From an uncultured Sutterella sp. (lineage in GTDB: Bacteria > Pseudomonadota > Gammaproteobacteria > Burkholderiales > Burkholderiaceae_F): a stretch of DNA of 64,000 bases. The translations under genes and the position numbers were made by a program. This document shows positions 28,736 to 38,037 of this stretch, piece after piece. Location of the stretch: contig UQYP01000002.1 in NCBI GenBank assembly GCA_900545335.1, positions 124,001-188,000 of the forward strand, given 5' to 3'. The first letter of the stretch is position 1. Every line of letters starts with the position of its first letter. The notes beneath the pieces were generated by a model. The model did no database searches. It was given only the letters and a program-made list of their open reading frames with translations, and had not been told where the DNA came from.

Positions 28736-28969
28736 TTATCCTACAATACCTTCTTTTGAGGCAAAAGAATTGAGAATCTGCTGAGTTTGAATTGCTTCAC
28801 TTTCATCAATTCTGTTTAAAGCAAATCCCACATGAACGATCACCCAATCGCCGACTTTGGGGTCTTCGATCAGAGCGACGTTGACTACTTTGGTAATTCC
28901 GTTGAAGTCGCACAGGGCGTTATCACTATCTTTTAATTCAATAATCTTTGCAGGGACAGCCAGGCACAT
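28736..28969 (-). CDS. hypC: hydrogenase maturation chaperone HypC
   Basis: 77 aa. The start MCLAVPAKI has the essential Cys2 that holds the iron ligand complex with HypD and delivers it to the large subunit; VGDWVIVHVGFALNRIDE is the OB-fold signature. A longer paralogue (hupF, 38675) lies in the structural operon. Confidence 0.95.
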   Translation of the reverse strand: MCLAVPAKIIELKDSDNALCDFNGITKVVNVALIEDPKVGDWVIVHVGFALNRIDESEAIQTQQILNSFASKEGIVG

Positions 28970-28983
28970 CGTTTTTCCCGAGT

Positions 28984-31320
28984 TTATCGGTCTCCTTCAT
29001 AAGTGTATTGATCCGCTTTGGCATTTAAAGCAAGCGAACTTAGCCAAATTTGCCCTAAGGCTAAACCTGCGTCACCCGCAGGGACCTTTTGCGGAAAGTA
29101 ATTTTCAAAACCCATGCGTTGTAATTGCTTAACCAGACAGTCTGTCAGTATTCTATTGGCCATACAGCCTCCGGTTAACATAATCGGACCGCTGTAATCA
29201 ATGTTGCTGCAGCCCTGTCGAGTCAGAGTTGCTAGGCCGAGAGCGAGTGTTGCATGAAAGTCTGCCGCCCACTGTCTGATCGTTTCGCTGTCGAACCCCT
29301 GACGGTGTTCAACCAACTCATTGAAAAACGGCAAAAGGCTCAATCGGTTATTTTGAATTTCAAAACCTTCGCTGTGGGCTCGGGGCTTGAGACCGAAAGC
29401 GGCGCTCTCAAGCAGTGAGGCGGCATAGGCTTCATCGTGCTGAACTTCGCATAGACCTAAAAGGGCGCTTGCCGCATCAAAGAGTCTGCCCACCGAAGAG
29501 GTTAAAGGCGAGAGCGAGGGGTTGCCAATCAATTGCTCAAAGTGTTCGGCATGAGGCAGGTTTGGGAAAAACTTCGCAATAAGATCGCCCTTGCCTAAAG
29601 CTGTTAAAACAGAAGCACCCATCCGGCGAGGTTCCAACGCTGCTTTGTCTGCGCCCGGAAGGGCAATCGGTAAGAGGCTTCCTAAGCGGGCGAAACCTGT
29701 TGGTTTGAGCCAAAGAAGCTCGCCTCCCCAGATGGCGTTACCCGGCCCTAAACCGACACCGTCAAGAGCGAGCCCCACGGTCGGTATTGCGCGATTAAGT
29801 TCGGCCATGGCGACTGCCACATGAGCAGCATGGTGGTAAATGGGGAAAAAGTGAGCATGGTTTTTGCGAGCCACTTCTTCTGCGTATCTGGAACTGAAGA
29901 AATCCGGATGAGCATCAGCTGCAACAATCTGAGGTTTGATTTCGTAAAGTTGAGACAGATGTTCTATCGCTTCACGATAAGCATTGTTGGTGCTGCTATT
30001 GTCCAGGTCTCCGATATGCTGAGTCAGAAATATATCTTCTTGCCTGGTTAAAGCTGCGGTATTTTTCAGATAGGCCCCGGCGGCAAAACTCGGTTGTATT
30101 GCTTGCTGTAGTTTTATGGCATCAGGAGCATAACCTCTTGAACGTCGGATAAAAATCGGTGTATCACCGATCAGTCTGACAACAGAGTCATCACAGCGGA
30201 CCAAAATTTCACGGTTATGCATCAGGAAGTAATCTGCAATATGCTTGAGTTTTGCTTTTGCCTCATCGTTGCCGATGACCAGAGGTTCACCGGAGTAGTT
30301 GGCAGAAGTCATCACGAGTACTTCATCGAGAGCGAGATTTTCTGTCCAGTCATCACCGTCGGGTTTGCCTGCCAGGCTGTGAAAAAGAAGCCAATGCACC
30401 GGTGTATAGGGGAGCATGATGCCGATGTCAGTGAGAGCGTCAGCAATGCCGGGCAAAGATTTCGGATCTTTTCTCGGCAGCAGAACAATTGGTCTCGCAA
30501 CACTTTCGAGCGTTTTCGCTGCAGCCTCGCTAATGTGTGTATACAGTTTTGCGCTGACCGTATTAGCCATCATGACGGCGAGAGCTTTTTCATGCCGCCC
30601 TTTAAGTTTTCTTAAACGTTCAACCGCTTCTTGATTTCTTGCATCACAAACTAAATGAAAACCCCCCAGTCCTTTGACGGCAACGATTTTTCCTTCACGG
30701 ATTTTCGCAACGGCATTGTCAATGGGGTCTCCCGTCAGTTTTGTGCCCTTTGAATCTTCAAAGCAAAGTTGAGGCCCGCAGACCGGACAGGCGTTAGGCT
30801 GAGCGTGAAAGCGCCTGTCCAAGGGATCGGTGTATTCAGCCAGACAATCCGGGCACATCACAAAAGAGGCCATAGTTGTCTGAGGCCGATCGTAAGGAAG
30901 GTGCCGGGTAATCGTAAAGCGGGGACCGCAGTGCGTGCAGTTCGTAAAAGCGTAGCGGTAGCGGCGGTTGCTGCGCGTAAACATGTCTTTAAGACAAGCC
31001 TTACAGGTGGCGGCATCGGCTGTGATGGAGGTTTTGACGTGGCCTGCCTGGCTCTCGGTGATCGTAAAGTCTTTGTAGCCCTTAATAGCCGCATCGCTCA
31101 TACGGATGAAATCAATCCTTGCCAAGGGCGGCTTTTCTTTCCGCATCACTTGCGGAAACTTTAATACAGCTTCTTCGTTGCCTTCCAGAAAGACTCCAAC
31201 GCCTTCTGCGTCATTGAAAACCTCTCCCTTGAGCCCCAAGTCAAGCGCAATACGATAGACAGTGGGACGAAAGCCCACACCCTGCACGAGGCCATTTATG
31301 CGGAAAAACTTTGCGATCAT
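28984..31320 (-). CDS. hypF: carbamoyltransferase HypF
   Basis: 778 aa, full length. Domains in order: acylphosphatase (GLVQGVGFRPTVYRIA, residues ~8-95); paired zinc-finger repeats (CKACLKDM...CTHCGPRF, CPDCLAEY...CPVCGPQ, ~105-185); YrdC-like carbamoyl-adenylate domain (~200-390, VAVKGLGGFHLVCDA); Kae1-like domain (~400-778, YHHAAHVAVAM, LDGVGLG, LTGGCMANRIL). It uses carbamoyl phosphate and ATP to carbamoylate HypE. Confidence 0.96.
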   Translation of the reverse strand: MIAKFFRINGLVQGVGFRPTVYRIALDLGLKGEVFNDAEGVGVFLEGNEEAVLKFPQVMRKEKPPLARIDFIRMSDAAIKGYKDFTITESQAGHVKTSITADAATCKACLKDMFTRSNRRYRYAFTNCTHCGPRFTITRHLPYDRPQTTMASFVMCPDCLAEYTDPLDRRFHAQPNACPVCGPQLCFEDSKGTKLTGDPIDNAVAKIREGKIVAVKGLGGFHLVCDARNQEAVERLRKLKGRHEKALAVMMANTVSAKLYTHISEAAAKTLESVARPIVLLPRKDPKSLPGIADALTDIGIMLPYTPVHWLLFHSLAGKPDGDDWTENLALDEVLVMTSANYSGEPLVIGNDEAKAKLKHIADYFLMHNREILVRCDDSVVRLIGDTPIFIRRSRGYAPDAIKLQQAIQPSFAAGAYLKNTAALTRQEDIFLTQHIGDLDNSSTNNAYREAIEHLSQLYEIKPQIVAADAHPDFFSSRYAEEVARKNHAHFFPIYHHAAHVAVAMAELNRAIPTVGLALDGVGLGPGNAIWGGELLWLKPTGFARLGSLLPIALPGADKAALEPRRMGASVLTALGKGDLIAKFFPNLPHAEHFEQLIGNPSLSPLTSSVGRLFDAASALLGLCEVQHDEAYAASLLESAAFGLKPRAHSEGFEIQNNRLSLLPFFNELVEHRQGFDSETIRQWAADFHATLALGLATLTRQGCSNIDYSGPIMLTGGCMANRILTDCLVKQLQRMGFENYFPQKVPAGDAGLALGQIWLSSLALNAKADQYTYEGDR

Positions 31321-31333
31321 GGTTGATTATTCT

Positions 31334-32143
31334 CTAGAACGCAGCCAAAGTTTTCCGGGCCTGCAGCCACGTGATCCAGCGATCCAAGCCTTCGGACGTA
31401 GTCGCAGAAACTCTTAGTACCTGTATTTTGGGGTTGACCCGTCTTGCATACTCTTCACAGGCATCAATATCGAACTTCACATAAGGCAGTAAGTCGATTT
31501 TGTTGATAATCATGACATCTGCCGCTCTGAACATATCCGGGTACTTAAGCGGCTTATCTTCGCCTTCGGTGACTGACAGGATGACAACTTTATGGGCTTC
31601 GCCCAAGTCAAATTCGGCAGGGCAAACCAGATTGCCGACATTTTCGATGAAAAGTACGCTCGAATCGGCTAAATCCATATGACTGATCGCATGGCAAACC
31701 ATTTCCGCATCCAAATGACACCCCTTACCCGTATTGATTTGATGGGCCTGCACTCCGGTGGCTCTTACTCGATTAGCGTCGTTACTGGTTTGCTGATCCC
31801 CTTCGATGACGTTAACGGTGAATTGACCCTCAGAGGCTTTGATTGTGGCGCAAAGTAACTCCGTTTTGCCTGAACCGGGACTGGAGACAAAATTAAGAGC
31901 CAAGATATGTTTTTGTCTGAAGAGCTGACGGTTTTCGTTGGCAATTTCATTATTTCTGGCAAGGATATCTTCCTCGATGCTGATTGCACGTTCTGCACCC
32001 ATAGCGCTATCGTGGGTATGTTGGGGTGAGGTTTCGTGTTCGTGCACGTGGTCCTCATGAGTATGAGTCACAAGATTACCGTTCTCATCTCTGTGCGTAT
32101 GAGTATGGGAATGCTTTTCACCGCAACCGCAAGTTGTACACAT
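31334..32143 (-). CDS. hypB: hydrogenase nickel insertion GTPase HypB
   Basis: 269 aa. The N-terminal MCTTCGCG binds nickel with high affinity, followed by a His-rich stretch of about 30 residues (HSHTHTH, HEDHVHEHE) for nickel storage. The GTPase domain has the P-loop SSPGSGKTE, and NKIDLLPY is the guanine-specificity motif. Works with HypA to deliver Ni to the large subunit. Confidence 0.95.
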   Translation of the reverse strand: MCTTCGCGEKHSHTHTHRDENGNLVTHTHEDHVHEHETSPQHTHDSAMGAERAISIEEDILARNNEIANENRQLFRQKHILALNFVSSPGSGKTELLCATIKASEGQFTVNVIEGDQQTSNDANRVRATGVQAHQINTGKGCHLDAEMVCHAISHMDLADSSVLFIENVGNLVCPAEFDLGEAHKVVILSVTEGEDKPLKYPDMFRAADVMIINKIDLLPYVKFDIDACEEYARRVNPKIQVLRVSATTSEGLDRWITWLQARKTLAAF

Positions 32144-32154
32144 ATCAAAACTCC

Positions 32155-32517
32155 TTATTTCAAATCATTGCCGATATCTTCGGCAATGATGTCGATCACT
32201 TTTAATTCTGTTCCGGCAGTGGCGCTTAAGTGGTAGCCCGAGCAAATCGGGCAGGGGTCCCCGTAACGCTTCAGGGGGACCTCCTTTGAACAATCAAGGC
32301 ACCAGGCGCGTCCGGCAGGTCGTTCAATGACGAGTTCTGCCTGATCGGCGCAGCCGCCACACCTGACAGACTGCCAGGCAAAAACCAGACTCTCAATATC
32401 AACGCCCGCCAGTTCCCCCACGGCAATGCGCACTTTTTTGACCCGTTGCACGTTGTTGGCTTGGGCCGTTCGTTCAACAATATCCACAATGCCTTCGGCT
32501 AGAGAAAGTTCGTGCAT
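32155..32517 (-). CDS. hypA: hydrogenase nickel incorporation protein HypA
   Basis: 120 aa. The MHELSLAEGIVD start carries the His2/Glu3 nickel site, which fixes the start at 32517; a start seven codons earlier would bury it. Zinc-binding CGGC and CLDC/CPIC pairs lie in the second half. The ATG overlaps the hupK stop as TAATG. Confidence 0.93.
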   Translation of the reverse strand: MHELSLAEGIVDIVERTAQANNVQRVKKVRIAVGELAGVDIESLVFAWQSVRCGGCADQAELVIERPAGRAWCLDCSKEVPLKRYGDPCPICSGYHLSATAGTELKVIDIIAEDIGNDLK

Positions 32518-33590
32518 TAGATATTCCTTTGAGGCCAAGAAACCGTCATTTTTGTGCAGGGATCAAAGGCGCAGCCGATAAGATTGAGTCCGGTGACAAC
32601 CGATTTCACCGCATGAACCCTTTGATTGGCATAAACGTTCATGACTTCAACCATCGGACTTTCTGCCTGAAACGCCCACTCGGTCGGGGCAACAATATGA
32701 AACTGCATCTTCTCGTTCTCAAGAGTCAGAAAATGCATTAATGAGCCCCGCGCGGTCTCAACCAGACCGACACCCCAGCCATTGTCAAGATAAAAACTCT
32801 GACCCGTAAACGGACTCACGAGGCCTGAAGCAAAAGACTTCAGCTCTTCAAACCGAGCGAGAATCAAATCTTTTATCCGAAATGACTCCCTTCTGCCCGA
32901 GTCTTTCCGGCTGCGAGTCCGCGCCAATGCTCCGGTCACGCGAGCGCCCGCGAGCTGTGGGCACAAGGCCCAGTCGGGATAGTCTTTGAGGATACGAACA
33001 AAGAGCTTGAGAATTTCTTTATTTTCGATCTCTTCGGCAAAGAGCAGTGCTTTGCCGTCGATTGTTATATCGTCGAATCGCTCAAAGGTATGTTTAATGG
33101 CATTAATCGCGATTTTTTCGCGCGTAAACCACAAAATCACCAAAGCCCGGATCTCTTCAATGAGTGTCTGCACCGCTGCATAGTCGGCAGAATCGTTTTG
33201 CGTGAGCCGGTAAAGTCTGGAACGCAATTCTCCTATGGTTTTTAAAGTTTCCGGACTGACTTTCCCGTGGATCGTATAGGGCTGAAGGTCCATACTGAGC
33301 ACCCGAATCGTCTCCAGTATTGCCTCAGCCTCAATCAGTTTTTGAGTGGTTTCGCTGACCGATTCTCCTTCTTGATTTTTTGCTGCCCGCCAGGCTAAAT
33401 CAAAGGCACTCACCTGTGCAATCGGGCAAAGACCCAAAAGCGACTGCAGGATGACCTTGGTTTTGTCAGGCCCGACCATTTGCGCTGCCAGCGCAATATC
33501 CCTTGTACGGTGATTGCGCAGCTGTACGTCAAGCTGAGAGCCCTTTTCTTCAATAACCAGGGAAACGGTGGATGCATCAGGATAGGACAC
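32517..33590 (-). CDS. hupK: HupK/HoxV-like hydrogenase assembly scaffold
   Basis: 357 aa, a degenerate relative of the NiFe large subunit. GLCPIAQVSAFDLA stands where the large subunit has RICGVCxxxH, and FDPCTKMTV near the end replaces DPCxxC. The middle (RARGSLMHFL-like TARGSLMHFLTLE) also matches. HoxV in Cupriavidus is thought to receive the Fe(CN)2CO unit and pass it to the large subunit. It begins with GTG one base after the hybE stop, with GGAGAG as ribosome site. Confidence 0.8.
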   Translation of the reverse strand: MSYPDASTVSLVIEEKGSQLDVQLRNHRTRDIALAAQMVGPDKTKVILQSLLGLCPIAQVSAFDLAWRAAKNQEGESVSETTQKLIEAEAILETIRVLSMDLQPYTIHGKVSPETLKTIGELRSRLYRLTQNDSADYAAVQTLIEEIRALVILWFTREKIAINAIKHTFERFDDITIDGKALLFAEEIENKEILKLFVRILKDYPDWALCPQLAGARVTGALARTRSRKDSGRRESFRIKDLILARFEELKSFASGLVSPFTGQSFYLDNGWGVGLVETARGSLMHFLTLENEKMQFHIVAPTEWAFQAESPMVEVMNVYANQRVHAVKSVVTGLNLIGCAFDPCTKMTVSWPQRNI

Positions 33591-33591
33591 T

Positions 33592-34080
33592 TTATTTTCT
33601 CTCCTGGTTAAAGGGTTGGAAAAAATCTCTGCGGGAGAGTTTCTTCGGTATTGCTCCCAAGTCTTGAGTGACTCCTGAGGAAGGCGTCATCATCATGGTG
33701 AGTGCTTTAAGAGCAAACGCTTCAACGCTTCTCTGATTAAACATTCGCTCAATCGGACTCATGAGTGAGCAGGCAAGAAAGGACCCTAAACGTTCGCTTT
33801 GCATCCCTAAAAAACTGAAGGGACCGGCAGGAAGGTTAACGGTCGTAATTTTCCCTTCTTGAACGGCGGGCCAAGTCTTTTTGTCGCCGCTACTGAAAAC
33901 GACCAAAACAGACCACGGCGTCACCAAGGCCCCCAGCCAATGCCCGCGATAGGATTGAAATCCCAGCGCTCTGACACGCAAATCATTGCGGCAAATGGGT
34001 AAGCCCTTCATCTTTTTTTGAAAAATCGCTTCGAATTCTTTTTCAAAAATATCGTTAGGGCAGCAGGAGTTAATCGGCAC
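33592..34080 (-). CDS. hybE: [NiFe]-hydrogenase assembly chaperone HybE/HupJ
   Basis: 162 aa. Family features: MKGLPICRNDLRVRALGFQ, GHWLGALVTPWSVLVVF, LPAGPFSFLGMQ and ACSLMSPIERM. HybE-type chaperones bind the small-subunit Tat signal as quality control before export. First gene of the leftward operon, divergent from hyaA across 289 bp. Rhizobial order hupJ-hupK-hypABFCDE is kept exactly. Confidence 0.85.
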   Translation of the reverse strand: MPINSCCPNDIFEKEFEAIFQKKMKGLPICRNDLRVRALGFQSYRGHWLGALVTPWSVLVVFSSGDKKTWPAVQEGKITTVNLPAGPFSFLGMQSERLGSFLACSLMSPIERMFNQRSVEAFALKALTMMMTPSSGVTQDLGAIPKKLSRRDFFQPFNQERK

Positions 34081-34260
34081 GCTATCACCTCATTGATTCT
34101 GTTTTTTAGGGTACTCTAAATAAGCCGAAATTAAACTGTTAAACATTACCGTTTTGGACATTTTTAAAGAAGATTGGGAAAAATCAGTGAAAGATAAAGA
34201 CGGATATAACAAAATAAGCAAAATGTACCTCTTAAGGGTAATGAAATCGCTCTTTTTCTT

Positions 34261-34290
34261 ATAAGTGTCGGACTTATCGTGCAATACAAT
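34261..34290 (+). promoter_or_regulatory. candidate operator and -10 box of the hydrogenase structural operon
   Basis: A 17-bp dyad, ATAAGT (34261-34266) and ACTTAT (34272-34277) around GTCGG, sits just before a TACAAT (34285-34290). No good -35 box is spaced from TACAAT, which fits an activated promoter with the dyad as activator site. A weak FNR-like TTGGGAAAAATCAG lies at 34174-34187. The regulator is unknown. Confidence 0.35.
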
Positions 34291-34369
34291 CTAATCAGGA
34301 ATCTGTAAGCGTTTAATGGTGGGCCTTTTTAAGTTAAGCGTCTGCAAAAAGGCTAAGGAGATTTTATTT

Positions 34370-35467
34370 ATGCACGAAACTCAATATGAAGCCCTGAGAC
34401 GTCAGGGTGTCAGCCGCCGCAGTTTTCTGCAGTTTTGTTCCCTAACGGCTGCAAGTTTGGGACTGGGCAGTGCAGGAGCGCAGGAAATTGCGCATGCCAT
34501 TGAAACAAAGCCCAGAATGCCTGTGGTGTGGTTACATGGTTTGGAATGCACGTGCTGCACGGAATCTTTCATCCGTTCTTATCATCCGGTAGCGAAAGAC
34601 TTGGTGCTGTCGATGATTTCCCTAGATTACGATGACACCATTATGGCGGCAGCCGGTCATCAGGCAGAAGCGGCTTTGGAAGAAACGATTACAAAGTACA
34701 AGGGTCAGTATATCCTCGCTGTTGAAGGCAATGTTCCTCTCAACGATGACGGTGTCAACTGTATTCCGGCCGGCGAAACTTTCTTGGCAAAAATTAAGCA
34801 CGTGGCAGCAGGAGCCAAGGCTGTAATCGGTTGGGGGTCCTGTGCTGCCTGGGGTTGTGTGCAGGCTGCCAAACCCAATCCCACTCACGCGGTTCCCATT
34901 ACGGAAATCATCACCGATAAGCCCGTTGTTTTGGTTCCGGGCTGCCCGCCGATTCCGGAAGTGATGACGGCTGTCGTGACCTATATTCTGACCTATGACC
35001 GCATCCCGCCGCTAGACCGCCTGGGACGCCCCAAGATGTTCTACGGTCAGCGCATTCATGATAAGTGCTATCGTCGGGCTCACTTTGATGCCGGTCAGTT
35101 CGTTGAAAAATTCGACGATGAGGGCGCTAAATTAGGTTACTGCCTCTATAAAGTCGGCTGCAAAGGTCCTACGACCTATAACGCCTGCTCGACCATTCGC
35201 TGGAATGAAGGTCTTTCGTGGCCCGTGCAGTCCGGCCATGGCTGCATCGGCTGCTCTGAACCGAATTTCTTCGATAAGGGTTCCTTCTACGAACATGAAA
35301 CAACGATATTGCCGCCGGGCTTCGGAGGAATTGAATCCACGGTCGATAAGGTCGGCTTGGCAACAGTTGGTGTAGTGGGCGCTGCTGCAATTGCTCATGC
35401 AGCAATGTCGGCTGTGGCTCAAGCCAGAGCGAAGAAAAACAATAAGGATCTCGGGAGGGAAGAATAA
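34370..35467 (+). CDS. hyaA: [NiFe] uptake hydrogenase small subunit, O2-tolerant type
   Basis: 365 aa (HupS/HoxK). Twin-arginine signal SRRSFLQF at residues 15-22, probable cleavage after AHA (residue 43). With that cleavage the proximal-cluster cysteines are mature 17, 19, 20, 115 and 120: ECTCCTES gives Cys17/19/20 and GSCAAWGC gives Cys115/120. Cys19 and Cys120 are the two extra ligands of the 4Fe-3S cluster of O2-tolerant membrane hydrogenases. Later Cys/His residues bind the medial and distal clusters. AAGGAG at 34355-34360 sets the start. The C-terminal hydrophobic helix anchors it in the membrane. TAATG overlap with hyaB. Confidence 0.96.
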   Translation: MHETQYEALRRQGVSRRSFLQFCSLTAASLGLGSAGAQEIAHAIETKPRMPVVWLHGLECTCCTESFIRSYHPVAKDLVLSMISLDYDDTIMAAAGHQAEAALEETITKYKGQYILAVEGNVPLNDDGVNCIPAGETFLAKIKHVAAGAKAVIGWGSCAAWGCVQAAKPNPTHAVPITEIITDKPVVLVPGCPPIPEVMTAVVTYILTYDRIPPLDRLGRPKMFYGQRIHDKCYRRAHFDAGQFVEKFDDEGAKLGYCLYKVGCKGPTTYNACSTIRWNEGLSWPVQSGHGCIGCSEPNFFDKGSFYEHETTILPPGFGGIESTVDKVGLATVGVVGAAAIAHAAMSAVAQARAKKNNKDLGREE

Positions 35468-37233
35468 TGGCAGATCGTCGTATTGTTGTTGATCCGGTGA
35501 CGCGTATCGAAGGTCATCTGCGCGTTCAGGCGGTGTTGGGCAATGGCGGCAACGTCATTACGGACTCCCAGAGTACGGGCACGATGTGGCGCGGCTTGGA
35601 AGTGATTTTAAAAGGACGTGATCCGCGTGATGCCTGGGCGTTTGTTGAAAGAATCTGCGGGGTATGTACCGGTATTCACGCCTTGGCAGCCGTGCGAAGC
35701 GTTGAAGATGCAATCGGCATCAAAATTCCTAAAAATGCCAACATTATTCGCAATTTGATGAATGCGACGCTTTACACGCATGACCATATTGTTCACTTCT
35801 ATCAGTTGTCTGCGCTCGATTGGGTCGATGTGGTGAGCTCTCTGTCGGCCGATCCCAGAGAAGTGTCCGAATTGCAAAAGAAGATCAGTCCGCATCATCC
35901 TTTGAGTTCTCCGGGCTACTTCCGCGATGTACAGAATCGTTTGAAGAAGTTTGTCGCTTCCGGTCAGTTGGGTATTTTTGCCAACGGCTACTGGGGGCAT
36001 CCGGCCATGAAGCTGCCTGCAGCAGTGAATCTTTTGGCGGTCACTCACTATTTGGAAGCATTGGATTTCCAACGTGAAATCATCAAAATTCATACGATTT
36101 TGGGCGGTAAAAATCCTCACCCGAACTATTTGGTGGGCGGTGTCGCCTGTCCGATCAATATGCATGATTCGGGTGCCGCAGGCAACATGATCAATGAAGT
36201 CACGATGAACTACATGCGTGACATTGCCAAACAGTCCGTGGAATTCGTTCACAATGTCTATCTGCCCGATATCAAAGCCATTGCCTCTTTCTATCCGGAA
36301 TGGTTCAAGTACGGCGGCGGCATTGTTAAGAAGAATGTGCTCTGCTACGGGGACTTCCCGGAAATTGCCAACGACTGGTCAGAGAAATCTCTGCAGATGC
36401 CTTCGGGCGCCATTATTGACGGCGACCTGGCTCATGTCCAGGAAGTAGATTTGCGTGATCTGAATCAAATTCAGGAGTACGTGGATCACTCCTGGTACAA
36501 ATATCCGGAAGGCAAAACAGGGCTTCATCCCTGGGAAGGCGTAACGGATCAGGCTTTTGAACTGCCTGAAGGTTCTGTAGGCACGAAGACCAAGTTTGAG
36601 TGGTTGGGTGAGAAAGGAAAGTATTCTTGGATTAAGAGCCCGCGCTGGAAGGGACACATGATGGAAGTGGGACCCCTTGCCCGCCTGATCGTCTCCATTG
36701 CCAAGGATGTGAAGCACTTTAAAGAACCGGCATTGGAACTTCTTAAAGAACTTAATTTGCCGCTTGAAGCGGTCTACTCCACCTTGGGACGCCATGCAGC
36801 CCGAGCATTGGAATGTGATTGGACTGCTCATAAGATGGTGCAGTATGTTGATGATCTCATTGCCAACATTAAGTCCGGTGATGAGGTTGCCGCCAATATG
36901 GAGCTTTGGGAACCGAAGACTTGGCCTAAAGAATGCCGTGGTGTCGGTTTCTGTGAAGCCCCCCGTGGCGCTCTCGGGCACTGGTGTGTCATCAAAGATA
37001 CGCGCATTGAGAACTGGCAGGCCATTGTGCCGACAACGTGGAATGCTTCGCCGCGCTCGCCCGACGGACAGCAGGGTGCTTTTGAAACCTCTCTGATCGG
37101 AACGCCGGTGGCAGATCCCGAAAAGCCCCTGGAAATCATTCGTACGATCCACAGCTTTGATCCGTGCCTGGCCTGCGCAACGCACGTTTTGGACCCGCAG
37201 GGTCATGAACTCTGCCGTGTTCGAGTCCGTTAG
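35467..37233 (+). CDS. hyaB: [NiFe] uptake hydrogenase large subunit
   Basis: 588 aa catalytic subunit (HupL/HoxG) that oxidises H2 at a NiFe(CN)2CO centre. The four metal-binding cysteines are in RICGVCTGIH (Cys64, Cys67) and DPCLACATH (Cys567, Cys570). After His573 there is a 15-residue tail, VLDPQGHELCRVRVR, expected to be removed by HyaD once nickel is inserted. Exported with hyaA by the Tat system, since it has no signal of its own. Confidence 0.97.
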   Translation: MADRRIVVDPVTRIEGHLRVQAVLGNGGNVITDSQSTGTMWRGLEVILKGRDPRDAWAFVERICGVCTGIHALAAVRSVEDAIGIKIPKNANIIRNLMNATLYTHDHIVHFYQLSALDWVDVVSSLSADPREVSELQKKISPHHPLSSPGYFRDVQNRLKKFVASGQLGIFANGYWGHPAMKLPAAVNLLAVTHYLEALDFQREIIKIHTILGGKNPHPNYLVGGVACPINMHDSGAAGNMINEVTMNYMRDIAKQSVEFVHNVYLPDIKAIASFYPEWFKYGGGIVKKNVLCYGDFPEIANDWSEKSLQMPSGAIIDGDLAHVQEVDLRDLNQIQEYVDHSWYKYPEGKTGLHPWEGVTDQAFELPEGSVGTKTKFEWLGEKGKYSWIKSPRWKGHMMEVGPLARLIVSIAKDVKHFKEPALELLKELNLPLEAVYSTLGRHAARALECDWTAHKMVQYVDDLIANIKSGDEVAANMELWEPKTWPKECRGVGFCEAPRGALGHWCVIKDTRIENWQAIVPTTWNASPRSPDGQQGAFETSLIGTPVADPEKPLEIIRTIHSFDPCLACATHVLDPQGHELCRVRVR

Positions 37234-37246
37234 GAGAAACAGAGCT

Positions 37247-37957
37247 ATGAGAATTGATCCTGTCACTTTTGAGGTCGATCCTTCAGGCGGAACTCACCCG
37301 ATTTACGTCTGGGAAGCACCGGTGCGTATCTGGCACTGGCTGATGGCTCTATGCATGGCAGTGATGATCGTGACCGGATTTTTGATCGGTGCGCCGCTTG
37401 TGGCGAATTTAGGGGACACCTGGGTCACTTACGACTTCGGTTACATCCGCCTTGCGCACTTTATCGCCGGCATGATCTTCACGGTGCTCTTTATTTATCG
37501 TATCTTTTGGGCAATTGTCGGGAATCGTTATGCGCGCATGATTTTTATTCCCCCGCTTTGGTCTCTGAAGTGGTGGAAGGGCGTATTGGCTCAGGTTCTC
37601 TACTATCTCTTTCTTAAAAAGAGTGCACCTGAGTATGCCGGCCATAACCCGTTGGCACAATTGGCGATGTTTGCCATGTTTGTTTTGGGCAGTTTCGTCG
37701 TGATCATTACCGGCTTTGCGCTTTATGCCCAAGCCTGGGGGTGGGATACGGGTTGGATGAGCTGGTTCGGTTGGGTCTTTAGTCTTGCGGGCGACGCTCA
37801 GACTGTTCGAACGATCCACCACGCCTGTATGTATGTGTTTATCCTCTTTTCCATTGCGCACATTTACATGTCTTTCAGAGAAGATGTGATGGGAGGAGCA
37901 ACGACGCTTTCTTCCATGTCTACCGGATTGAGGATGTTTAAAGAAAGTCATCATTAA
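37247..37957 (+). CDS. cybH: hydrogenase b-type cytochrome subunit
   Basis: 236 aa (HyaC/HupC). Four hydrophobic helices; VRIWHWLMALCM and RLAHFIAGMIF carry the heme-ligand histidines, and TIHHACMYVFILFSIAHIYMSF is the last helix. It anchors the HyaAB dimer at the periplasmic face and passes electrons to quinone. ATG 37247 has AGGAGA at 37232-37237, directly over the hyaB stop. Confidence 0.93.
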   Translation: MRIDPVTFEVDPSGGTHPIYVWEAPVRIWHWLMALCMAVMIVTGFLIGAPLVANLGDTWVTYDFGYIRLAHFIAGMIFTVLFIYRIFWAIVGNRYARMIFIPPLWSLKWWKGVLAQVLYYLFLKKSAPEYAGHNPLAQLAMFAMFVLGSFVVIITGFALYAQAWGWDTGWMSWFGWVFSLAGDAQTVRTIHHACMYVFILFSIAHIYMSFREDVMGGATTLSSMSTGLRMFKESHH

Positions 37958-37965
37958 CCGCCAGG

Positions 37966-38005
37966 GAAAAAGGCTTGAGGACATCGGATCTCTCAGGCCT
38001 TTTTC
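37966..38005 (+). terminator. hairpin between cybH and hyaD
   Basis: GAAAAAGGCTTGAG (37966-37979) pairs with CTCAGGCCTTTTTC (37992-38005) with a single G:U, around a 12-base loop. The T-run lies in the 3' arm. It may be a partial terminator that lowers accessory-gene expression relative to the structural genes. Confidence 0.6.
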
Positions 38006-38037
38006 GTGTTTGAGTTTAGTGTGGGTGAAAGGTAGCG

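Noticed and set aside
34090..34284. 64-codon minus-strand frame in the hydrogenase divergent promoter region
   Set aside because: A+T-rich, no domain, and it covers the putative promoter and dyad.
36379..37266. 295-codon minus-strand frame inside hyaB
   Set aside because: Antisense of the hydrogenase large subunit with no support.
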